A stretch of DNA of 64,000 nucleotides from Lichenostomus cassidix (taxonomy: Eukaryota > Chordata > Aves > Passeriformes > Meliphagidae). Shown here in pieces: positions 49,641-61,200 of this stretch. Numbering within the stretch: the first letter of the stretch is position 1; each line of letters starts with the position of its first letter. Location of the stretch: assembly GCA_008360975.2 (NCBI GenBank), contig CM039182.1, positions 82,181,405-82,245,404 on the forward strand, read 5' to 3'. Made by a program: the position numbers and the translations under genes. The notes under the pieces were generated by a model, which worked only from the letters and a program-made list of their open reading frames with translations, was not told the DNA's origin and did no database searches.

Positions 49641-52600
49641 GACCTTAAAATTATTCATTCTGAAAGCATGAGAAGAACTCCTAATGACACAGCTAGGAGG
49701 CATCTTGATGCTTGAAGGCCAGTGCTTGGGCTGCAGTGCCAGCATGACAAAAGGAGCCTGTTGGGATTCTTTGCAATTGAGTGCCTTCAAAAATAATGAC
49801 AGCTGGGTTCTAGGACAAACAGGAACTGCTGCACATTGCCAAGAGGTATCTTCTAGGGATAGTTGTCGGGGGAGTGATGGGAGGCCACCAATGTTGATTA
49901 TCCCTGCAGGCATGTTCCTGGACTAGCTGCAGTCCTGATCTAGTCTGACAGCTGAGGTGTGCCCATCTCCATTTCAATAAACCTCTTCCCTCTCAACTGG
50001 TGTTCCACATAGACTTTACTTTCAGGATTTTCATGATGAAGCTTTCCTGCAGAGACATAGTGTCATAAGACTGCCAGTTAATTCAGGAGACTTTAGAGTT
50101 CTTCACAAATATTATTCATAAAGCAAAAGACTTTTGCTCCCTGTATGGATTACATAAAGCTCAGATTTTTTTCCCCTGCGCAGGCAAAATCTCATATAAG
50201 TGGATGTCTTCACACCCTGTACATTTTCCTCAGACTGTGACCTATCTATGGCTGTGGAGGGGAAGGAGGGAAATAAACAAATTTGCTGTCTTAATGACCA
50301 ATTACAAAAGGCATGGGAAAACATCAGTGTGTATGACTGCTCTATCCCCTGGAAAGCACACAAATGAAAGACTTAGATTTGTGTGTAAGACTGTTTAAAT
50401 CCCAGGAGCTAAGAGGAGCTTTCTTCCTAAGGCCACCTGTAAGAATCTCTTAAAATTGCATTCTGCCTTCCGCATCCCAGAGGAGATACTGTTTCAGCCA
50501 TACATTACCAGTCTGCTACTGCAAACTACCTTTCTTATCCAAACACCACCCCTGTTTGTGAAAGAAAAAAATCATCTCTTAGGAATTAAACTCACAGAAC
50601 AGTATTGTTTTTGCTTCCACATTCTTCTCCCTTGGCTGAAAAGAAATCTAACTGTGGCAAAAGCCCCAGGTGCTGTTCCTTCTCATCACGTTGGTCAAAG
50701 TTGTCCTCATAAATAGGAAGTTTGCAGTCCAATACATTTATTATGGATTGTGTTTCTGTTTTGCAGCTGAATACCAAGCTTTAGTCTAAGGAAAGCAGAG
50801 TAAAATTTTTAGTTTCACATAAAGGGTAACATATTGGAAGTATTCTTCCTAACTAGACTTTGATTTATGCCACTGGCAATGTTATCTCTTCCAGTAGAGA
50901 GTTATTAGCAAATAGTTAGTGGTTAAAAATGTCCTGAAACCAGACAGCTAATCCATTCATTAACTGCCTTTATGTATTTGTGAGACAATAATGTAAGGAG
51001 AATCATGGTGCAGTTCCTAGATTGTTTCAGGCAATGCCATTTTCTTAATGAATATGCATCTCCCCTTGCTTTTGAATGGTATATTTTATCAACTTCTTAC
51101 ATCCACTTTTCTGACATCTTGGCTTCTAAATTTGAGAGAAAGAAAAATAGGTTTTTTTTCTATATTTTCTTGAAGTTCTGAAGGATGACCATTGTTTTAT
51201 CTATAGTGCCTTAAAATAAGTGCTGAACCTAATGCTGTCTTTGCTCATTAACTTCATGGCTCATCTCTAGTCCACAAAATACTTGTCTTGCCAAAAAAAT
51301 CTCTTTCTCTTTATAAGGCAATAGAAGCAACAGAACAACCTAATGAATTCAAGGAAATTTTCTAAGTAGGCCTGCCCACCTTCTGAAGGGGTGTCAAGAC
51401 TAGAAGGATAATGCAAGTCTAGTTTCTGGCTTAAATGGAAAAGAGGGAAGGAAGCATGGTGCAAATGGTAAAAAGCTGTCAGAAAAGGAGGGAGTTGTGT
51501 CTGTGTGGGGATGAGGGATGTACACAGTGCACAGGAAGATAGCTTTTATAGACATGAAGTAGTTACATAACATGATGAAATGCAGAGAGGCAGAGCTCTA
51601 GGGCACAATCATTCTCTACTAGCAAAATGCTCGTTCATGCAAAAGACATTTCCAAACAACAAATTAACCCAACAGGAATAGAAATTGCAGCTGTAAAGAA
51701 AAAAATGCCATACTCAGCATTAAGGTTATTCTGACTGATAACTGGGTGTGTGAGGAGTTTTTCTCTTCAGCTCCATGTTCCCCATCCATTAAACAAAGTC
51801 AGCAATACAACCTTAAACCAGGTGCAGGAAAACCCGGGGGAGATTTCTCTCTGTAATATTTCATGTCCTTTTGTACTTTTAACCTCGTTTCCTAGAGGAG
51901 TAATATTTATTGTGGTAGTGCTGGCAGGATGTCCACTAGCCTGTTTCATGAATATTCCCTCTCTTTCCAAAAACTTTGGGAGCTATTTGCTATTTTTAAT
52001 CAAATTTGACGAAAGGTTAGAAATCTTACAACTCTCTGCAAAGTTGTTGACCAAGCAGAAAAACCTACTCTTCCACAGGACGGAAGACAGGCAGAACTCA
52101 CATGCTGGTGCATGACATAAGTTAACTTAATAATAACATTTTGTGATTTTTAAACACCAAATTGAATATATATTTAATATATTTAATACATTTTAATATA
52201 TTGTATACAACCTCTGTGCACACTATTGTGGTGGACTAGATTGCCTGAGGGCTAGGATGTCCATTATGATTTTGAGGGGAGAAAAGGAAAAACTTGTTCT
52301 GTCAAGGGGTGATCATACTGAAGTGTCTGGTGCTGGGTGCTCCTCTTTGAAGCATTTGCATTCATTAATGTTTCCAAGGCCAAAAGGAAATAGGAGGGAA
52401 ACCAAAAGGAAGGAAAAAGGTGCAGATATATGAACCAACAGGAAGAAATCTATGAGATGGAGTGGAGATGAAAATGTCAATTTGTAGTTTCTCAAACATA
52501 TTTCAAATAACATAAAAGTACTAGTCCTTCAGCAGCACCTTCTAGACATCAAAGTGAGTCCCTTCAAAAACTGTTTCCCTTTTTCTAATTGTATTTAATG

Positions 52601-53519
52601 TCCTTTTTGTTTTCATATGTCAAACAGTGTCTATCCTTATCTTTGGCTGAATACCTTCAATTTTTTTAGTTTGTTCACAGTGCTTTTTTCACCCTGCATT
52701 TTGATTCCATGTGTACTCTAAGGGTTGCTTCATAGGTTTCATTTAATTTCATACCTTCTCTCACTTTCCATCTCATCTCTCAAAGTAGCAACACCATTTA
52801 ACAGTAGTTTTATTAATAATTAATTGATTAAGTAGTGTATAAAAATAATCATTTGTGGTAATGCACAGCTATAAAACATTGAAGTTACATATTTCCCGTT
52901 TTATTTATTAAAATTTTTGCAGAAGATGTAGGCCATTTAATGAGAATGAGAGGAAAAGTTAAGTATTTAATATCTATAAAAGATACCTTCTCTTTGCCAG
53001 TATCAGCATCTAACAGGCTAATTTCCATCTTTTATTTTTGTATCAGCATATTCTATCTTTATGAAATCATAACACTGTTATAAAGGTGAAAAAGCAAAAA
53101 AGTTTTTCTAAATATGAATCTAATTAAGAAGTTTGAGCTTCATAGAAAGCTATATGACTGTGCTGGAAGCCCTTAGGAAAAAAAGTATGAAATCAGGAGA
53201 GTAATGATTGTACATGTTGATAAAATCTGAGACTCCATTTAAAAAGAAAATTGTAAACCATTATAGCCAGAGTACAGAACAATGAAACAAGCCCATCTCA
53301 CTATAAAGACTATAATGGTGGTTAGAAATCTAACCTGTAATAAGAACCATAGGTCTAATAACCTGATAAAATTGCCTATTTTGACTAGAAATACTTTGTT
53401 TTTATTTCTGCTTTGTCACTTCACTTACATTATTACTTACTTGTTTTCAAACAGAATCTGATTTCTGCACCCCAAACACATGCAAAATAAGGGAATTTAA
53501 TAATTAAATTAATAAAATC
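49641..53519. other. Unassigned non-coding DNA
   Basis: Mostly unique DNA. About 52,160-52,207 is an AT-only stretch with ATTTAATATA-type repeats. The 121-codon frame at 51,750-52,115 shows no recognised domain. No gene, RNA or transposon is supported. Confidence 0.5.
52160..52207. repeat. AT-rich degenerate tandem tract
   Basis: Repeated TATTTAATA/TTTAATACA-type units with almost no G or C. It is low-complexity DNA. Confidence 0.7.
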
Positions 53520-53700
53520 CTTCATTGAGTGGAGTAACAATAATAATGTAATAAACCTTATTATAATAAGGTTTTATTATAATTTATTTATCAATAAATA
53601 ATTAACAATTTATTTATAATTATATTTTATAATTATTTTATTATATTTATTATATTATTTTTATAATAATAATAATAATAATAATATAAACCTTATTATA
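53520..53700. repeat. AT-only tract with palindrome and flanking direct repeats
   Basis: A 20-bp perfect palindrome, AACCTTATTATAATAAGGTT, lies at 53,554-53,573 (22 bp with the outer A/T pair). The 15-bp word ATAAACCTTATTATA occurs at 53,551-53,565 and again at 53,686-53,700, enclosing about 120 bp that is nearly all A and T and includes an (ATA)n run at 53,663-53,685. The layout could come from slippage-driven expansion or from an insertion with duplicated target sequence. No coding potential. Confidence 0.8.
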
Positions 53701-56700
53701 GATTTCCTTCAAATTACTCACTTTCTAAATGATCTGAAGGCCTTTACTAACATGTCCTGGTTCGTAACTGTTATAATCACCGAAATAAAATGTGGTGATG
53801 CCCTGGTTGATGAAAGGTATGACATTTAAGAATTCTTCTGAACATGAATGCAGAAAGCTGGATGATTTGCAGCAACCAGCTGAAGGCTCATCTTCTGATG
53901 TTGCAAGAGAGGGCAAGAAACAGTGTAGAAGGTCAGTGAAAGATGAAACTGCTATCTGTTTCTATCTAATTTATTGAAAACAATAGCTTGAGGCCAACAA
54001 GTCTAAAATTTCTAATACACTTATACATCTGAACTGCTTGGTGGAGCAGCACCTTAGAGGGTAATTTTTGTAGGTGAAGTTGTTCATATATCTGGTAATA
54101 CAGATTAAATGTTGGTTACACTATGCAGACACGTCTTAACAGAGTCTTAATTTTGCTAATGAGATTCAACTTTTTTTTTTCTTAAGGAAAGTATTTCAGT
54201 ATTACTTTGCCATTACTGAAATTCATAGTACCAAACTGCACATTTTTTAAATATTTTCTCCAGTCAGATTCAACTGATTCCCATTTACATGAATATTACT
54301 TCAGTGAACCAGATTTTACAGTCCTGGATAACCTCTGTATCAACAAGAGACCCAGACCAGGTTGGCTGAAAATGGATACTGGAACATTCCCTTTTCATTT
54401 GAGAAGCAGCCAACAGTCTTAATTTTTTCAGCATAACCAACATATATAAAGGTGCAAGGGATTAAATAAATTCTGGGTGATAGTGATCAAACAAATAAAC
54501 TTCCAAAGCACTGTATTTGCTTTCTGATAATTTGTGTTTTGTTTTTCCCTCGTGCAAAATCTTTTTAGCTCTGCAGTTTACATCATATTTTATAAATGCC
54601 AGCATTCTGTGCATAATTAAACTTGCAATGAAATTCAAAGTCAAAATTAACTTAACATTAATTTTGACACTGACTTATACAGAGACGAGATTTTATCTGG
54701 AGTAAAAGGAGGGACTTCTCAATGACTGAACATGCAGAAAAGAATATTTTGCAGTTCAATCAGATCTCAAGATCTGTTTAGAAGATGCTGAAAAAAAATT
54801 TCAAGGGAGTAAACAATAAACACTGAAGATGTAGCAATTAGTGGCTCTGAGAAGGCCTCTAACTCTTACCAAGGTAATACTAAATTTTTCTGGCACTGAA
54901 CATGATAAATTGTCATTAATTTTAAATGCCAAAACAAGTCCATTGCAATAGCATTGGGATATAATCTGCACATTTTACAAGGATTTGCAATTAACTTTTA
55001 CTGAGGGCACTGAGTGCTTTGATGGAGATCTGGTAGTTCTACTGAAGTCTGATCAGTAGGAAGCAAGATGCCACCTCTAGCTCTGCCAGGTTAATTCTGT
55101 GTGCTCTCTTTTCATTCATGAAATGCAGCACGAGTGCCCTGCAACTGCAGCCTGACAGTTCACAGGAAAGAGAACAGAAGCACAGGAGGTTCTTCAGCTG
55201 TGCAACAACCTTCAGTATTGCTGGTGCTTTATCAGGCTGAACACAGGTTATCTGCAGGTAGCCCTGCCTTAAGGTAAACCCAGCTGTAACTCAGCAGGAA
55301 GAGATGCTTTCTGCACAGACCTAAAACACACCCTTTATGATTTTCTTCTTGTAGTTCAGGGCATACTCTTTCTCACTTCAGTGGGATGAGCATTCTTTGA
55401 TGAGACCTGCCACGACAGGCTTTCATTTCAGCATGTTAGATTCATAAACCAGTTAGCTTTTCAATGTTGGGTTTTTTTTCTCTTGAGGAGGAACACAGGA
55501 CAACACATCATAAATATACACAAACAGATTCAACAGAGGATATTAACTCTTGTTTGAGGTTATCCATTTCACTGAGTGAGCTTACAAAGATCTAGAGATG
55601 GTCAAGTTATAGAGAGACAGCTAGAGAAGGACTGATGCTGTGAGATACAAAGCATGTTCAAACTCCCTGATATGCAGCTGCATTTAAGAGTAGGTGGGCT
55701 CTTCAGGGCCAAATACAGTCAGGATTGCTGCAAGGACACATGGTACAGTGAGATTTGTGCAACTAAATTTGAGAAGCAGGGCTGTTTAGTAAATCTGCCT
55801 TTAAAAGATTGAGCGTTGCATTTGCCTGGGAACATGACACAAAAAGGCTCAGAATAAATGGGATTTCTAATTTCCAGTGAACTTATTTAAAGTTTAATAA
55901 ACCTTCAAAGAACAGTTTTGTGCATTTGGGCTTAATTCTTTAAGCTTGATGTTGGCAGTTTCTCAGTATTTGTTGATGGCTGTAGCTGTCTGGTGATCTG
56001 CCAAATATAAATACTGTGCAAATCAGTCTTTGAAAGTTCACTGAGCAGTTGCTTCTGTTTCATTTTTATTTAGTTAGTTTTTTTGACATCCAGTAGAGTT
56101 AGTATTTTCCCCCCAAAATACAGTTAGTATTTCCCCCCAAAAACATAGAAATTAATATGTGCTCTAATAAGGAATATATGCATTTCACCTGAATTCCTTT
56201 ATCACATATATCTGTACAGCAGAATCACCTCACCAATCTTTGTTATCCTTGCACCCCATAGGAGTGGGGTTTCAATTGCTATTAAATATCTCATCATAGT
56301 GTTTTACCTAATTTAATCTAGACACAAGTGTATAAACTTAACCTATTATATTTTTTTTTCCTGCAGAGTATTAACATTCAGATTTGATCCAGCTAGGCAG
56401 CCAGCTCCATTTGAATACTTATCTGCGCTGATTAACACTCCTGTGCTGATGAGTTGATGGGAAACCTTAGTAAAGGGTATTTAGTTCTGTTGCTTTCAGC
56501 ACTGATAGTGAAATCACAGTCCCATTACGATAAGTGTGAGTTTTATTACTGACTTCAAGACTTTACTTCACCAGGAGACGATCTTGAAGAGATGACAGGG
56601 TAAGATAGGCTTCTGTTCTTGACCTGAAGTATACCTGGTGTTAAAAAAATAGTAATAAAAAGACCAATTACTGGCCAAACCCCCATTTGTGGCCTCTGCT

Positions 56701-57965
56701 ATGACATGGCTGCAAACTGGCACTCCTTTCTAACGATAGCAGGAGAGCAAATCAGAAGCACTGCTTGTGGGAATGTTTGGAAGTACACTCTGAACATAAA
56801 TCTTAAGAACTGTAGGAAACACAGAAAAAAGTAACTACTGGAGGAAAAGACTGTCCTTTTCACTGTTTCTAGGAACTTTGTTTTGAGAATTTAATTTTTT
56901 TCCTCCAGCCATCTATTACCATTCCCTGAGGTGAATGAGATGGAGACAAGCTTCCAGTGGCTGCACAAATACTGTCCATCAGTACAAATTGACCTCTACT
57001 CATCACTCAGTCCAGTCATACCATCCGTTTATCCTTTGCTTCATTGCACATGTTGGATGTCAGCATTGGCCTTCTGGATAAGGCTGCTAAAAATGGAGTT
57101 GAATGCAAATCCTCAAATGGTGCAGAACTGCTGTGATTTGTCACCAGCCAGGTAAGCTGACCAGTCAAAGTTGGCATCACTCCCTCTCAGAGGATGTTCT
57201 GGTGGGAATGGTATTAAGGGTATAGGCCAAACAGTATTTAGACAACTGTCAGTGATTATGTTGCTGGAAATGCCACTCTTTTGGCTCATATTGGGTATTT
57301 CAAGAGTGTCATTTGTTCTTGGTATTGGAGCCAGTGAAATTAGCAGCTGTGAATAATTTACGTGAAGAATTCTGGCAGTTTACACCCAAAATTTTAGTTC
57401 CAATGAAGACCTGTATTTCACACAGACACAAAGGAAACGAATGTGTTTCAAGTAATTTGTTAGTTCTTTTTCTCCAGCCAGTAAGTTCAGTGTGTACACA
57501 CACATATAATTAATCTGCCTGATTCATGAGTAGCAATTTGCTTCAAAATTGCATTGAAGTCTTTCAGTGGCACAAGGGAATTAGTATCTTCTCACTTATT
57601 TGACCGCTGGTTTGTTTTACAGGAATCTGCACTTTGGGTGAGATTTTCCAAAGTCAGTGGAAGTAGTCTGAATTTCCTCTTGCAGTGTCAGAGCTAAAAC
57701 CACTGTTTATTTCGGTGGCAGCAGTATGCCATAGTAATTTTTCTTATTTCCACCCTTCACATCCATTATCCTAAGGTCAAATGTGGTAAAAGTTTGTTTT
57801 TCTCATAGAAACTTGCCTTTCAGAATAATCACTTCTGAAACACAATTTAAGCTTAGGAAAGGTTAAAAAAGGCTAATACTTTCCCCTGGAAAACTTTCTT
57901 CATGAAAATCTTTCAAATGCCAGTCCAGCATAGGAAAAAACAGGAGTTCATAAAAGGGACACAAT
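53701..57965. other. Unassigned non-coding DNA
   Basis: Unique DNA with a tandem duplication at 56,098-56,145. A possible conserved block at about 56,366-56,460 (GAATACTTATCTGCGCTGAT, GCTGATGAGTTGATGGGAAA) is non-repetitive, but there is no direct evidence for function. No exon or RNA was recognised. Confidence 0.5.
56098..56145. repeat. ~24-bp tandem duplication
   Basis: GTTAGTATTTTCCCCCCAAA (56,098 onward) and GTTAGTATTTCCCCCCAAAA (56,123 onward) are two adjacent near-identical units differing by single-base length changes in homopolymers. Confidence 0.9.
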
Positions 57966-58262
57966 TTATAGAACCATAGAATCATAGAATATCCTGAGTT
58001 GGAAGGGACTCACAAGGATTATCAAAGTCCAACTCCTGGTCCTGCACAGCACACCCCAAGAGTCACACCTTGTGTCTGACAGCATTGTCCAAACTCTTCT
58101 TGAACTCTGTCAGGCTGGTGCTGTGACCACTTCCCTGGGGAGCTGTTCCAGTGTCCAGCCACCCTCTGGGGGAAGAACCTTTTCCTGATATTCAATCTAA
58201 ACTTCCCCTGACACAGCTTCATGCCATTCCCTTGGGTCCTGTCACTGGATGCCAGAGAGTAG
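57966..58262 (-). mobile_element. CR1 LINE 3'-end fragment (CR1-J/Y-like)
   Basis: The plus strand reads AATCATAGAATATCCTGAGT, TGGAAGGGACTCACAAGGAT, CCAACTCCTGGTCCTGCACA, CATTGTCCAAACTCTTCTTG, GTGACCACTTCCCTGGGGAG and CTTCCCCTGACACAGCTTCA. It is close to the remembered consensus of the neoavian CR1-J/Y group and is the least diverged CR1 in the window. It is about 300 bp and 5'-truncated at about CACTGGATGCCAGAGAG. It supports a neoavian host and shows that CR1 was still active in this lineage relatively recently. Confidence 0.95.
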
Positions 58263-61200
58263 ATGAGACAATAATTATGTTGTTAGGAAAAAAATAATGT
58301 TTGTCACTTAATTTTATGCCTTGCTTGTTACGTACAAGCACACACCTCAGTGAAGCATGGGTGGTTTTATAAATGGCAGCTTGCTTCACTTAAGGCCAGT
58401 CTAAGATCACATTTCCTAGCCACTGTCTGATTCAAATGAAGTTACTATCTCTCTGACCTTTGTACTCCTTTGGAAGAGTAAATACATCCTTTATAGCTTC
58501 CTTGTGTTGAGAAGCTTCTGCATTAAAGACAGGCCAATAATATTGCTACTTCTGGAGGAAAAAATAATCTTGGGGTATTTTTTAATCTTTGAATTATGGA
58601 AAAATGGAAGTGTGTTGGCTACCAGATGATTACATACACTCCTTCACTTTTTACACCTTTATCTCTGTAATATTTTTAGTTGAGCAAAGCAAAGTTGTGT
58701 TCATCCGTGAATACTTATATGAGAACATAATTTGATTTGCATAGTGCCTGTGTCTGGAGTGCATATTTGTATATTTTATATGTATAAATGTGTGCATATA
58801 CAAAACCATTTATAATTTCTACTGAAATGTCAGCCCTAATTAGCACATATTCAAAAGGAGAAGCATGTTTTCCCCTAGAGTTTAAATTCTAATTAAATCT
58901 AAAATTTTAGATATTTTGTCCTTTATTGGAAAAGGAAAATAGCAGCTTACTGATAGGAAAAAGGAACTTTAGGTGTCTGCAACATTTCATGGATATCCAC
59001 AGAACAGAAGTGCTTCCCCCATTTAAACAGGCTGCTGACCTTTTATAGCTCATGGAGCAGAGTAAAAGGTGAAGTGTAAACATTTTCTGGTCTTCTTTGT
59101 CATAATCCTGCTACTTTATCTTCTATTTACCTTCTAAACCTTGGCATAGATTGCTCAGATATGCTGTTCACAGACAGTCGATTTTTCTTTTTTCTTTATT
59201 GATCATAGTGACTGGCTGCTGCATTTAGGAAAATCATGACATTGATGCTCCCAGCTTGAGGGCTGGGGAAAGATCACAAATAATTGTGTCTACTGATAGG
59301 ATGTTGCTAATAAGGTTATCAGGAACAAACTGGGACTTCCTTTATAACATCAACAAAATGGCACATCTCAAGACACTTGAAAGGAAAAGTACTTTCATGC
59401 TCTACTCAAGATAACTGCAGTCCTACCTCTCATAAGTACTCCATTAAAAGCAAAAAGGAAATGTGTGACAGAATTTGAGAAAGATAAACAAAGTAAGTGG
59501 CAGTGAAATGCATTTGCTGTATGATACAAATGGCAGAATTTTCCACTCACACCTCATTGCTATGTGAAGTAAGTGGAATGGGATTCTGTAGTTCTCTGCT
59601 TAGACAAACTTGAATGGGTGAGTGGTATCCTCGCAATACAGCATTATTTAGCCTAGAGTACCTGATTCCCTTAAATGAAATACCATTGCACCATCATTAC
59701 ATTCTCTATTCTAATCGCAAGAGGGCCTTAGTCTTCTATCTTAACAGAACCTTTCTATACCATCCATGTCATGACCTAAAAAGAGCCATTTCAAGTACAA
59801 AATTGGACTTTAAAAAATGCATTCCAAATGCCAACGTTGGACTCTTTGGGACTCCCCTTCTATCACAGTTGATTTATTCAGTAACACACCTAGAAACTAG
59901 CTGGATGCATCTTTGAAAAAGATTTTAATACTTTTTAATGTAATGTGGATTATTAATATATTACTAAAAATCCAAGATTTGCTTATTTTCATTTTCACAC
60001 ATTTTAAAAGGTTGCTGAAACTGCATAGAAATAATGTGTGAAATTGCTAAATGAGGCTATTATTTCCTTTTGTTCTATGCTAATGAATTCATTAAAAGTT
60101 GTTCAGCTATTACCGAGGGTATCCTTTAGTTGTTAGATTAGAAAGATTTTTATCTTATTCTTACTGTGAATCTGCTCATTACATATCTGACAAAAAGCAG
60201 ATGATTTCTCCTGCAGAAAAGTAACACCCAAGCCCCCAAAACACAACCAGAAAATGTTCTCTAATTTCCTTGACTCTGAAGTGTGTTTGTTTAAGCTCTT
60301 CAGTTTGCTTTTTGAGAGATTGTCCAGAATATCACAATGAAATGTGTAAACATGTCAACAGCTGTAAGCAAGGAATGATAATATCAGTGCAGGACTTATA
60401 ACAGGCAATGTAAACACTAAGATATGGTGTTCCTGGTTGTATCATTTATCAAAGAACCTTTCTAAGGCACAGAATAAAATAGACATCTGTTCTACTCTTG
60501 TATGTTCACCTTCCTTCTCTTTAATGAGGGATAAAAGTGCTTATCTTGTAGATGACGTTATTTTTTACTCCTTATGGGTTTTTAACACCCAACAAGGAAC
60601 ATTCTTTAAAGATATAGCTCTTTGATAAAAAAACCTAGAAGTATTTCAAAATGAAGTAATTAATTAGTGGAGCCTAACATCACATCTACTTGTGCACATA
60701 TTACAAGCACACTTCACTATTTTACCCACTGGTCCTCTATTTCATAGCAGTTCTTATTCCTGCTGTTTTTAGATTTATAACTTGTTTTATCCATGAGCTC
60801 TTTGGAGATAGGGGCTTGCTGGATACATTTAAGGAACATAGTACAGGAAGGTCTTTCTTCCAGGTTGAATCTTGTACAGTTTTATGAATTGCAGATGGCC
60901 TTAGTTCATGACAAAATGGATGAAATTTATGCAATACATGTTTATCATCCTTATCATTATACAGTCATCCTTATAGAAAACAATTGTCCTTTCTAGAAGG
61001 AAAATTTGTGCATAAAGTCAATGAGAAATACAAACTGGAGAGAAATCTCTTACACAGTACTGTCTTTGATACCTTACAAGTCTATAGAGATGGAGTGGGA
61101 GAGTCACAGGTGTGGCTGCAGTATGCTGTACAAAAGCTATGAGATAAACCCAACCTATGGAGTAAGTAAGATTCACATTATCTGGCTTACATGTGCTCAC

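Noticed and set aside
51750..52115. 121-codon open frame
   Set aside because: An opposite-strand frame overlaps it, no domain is visible, and the composition is that of ordinary AT-rich DNA.
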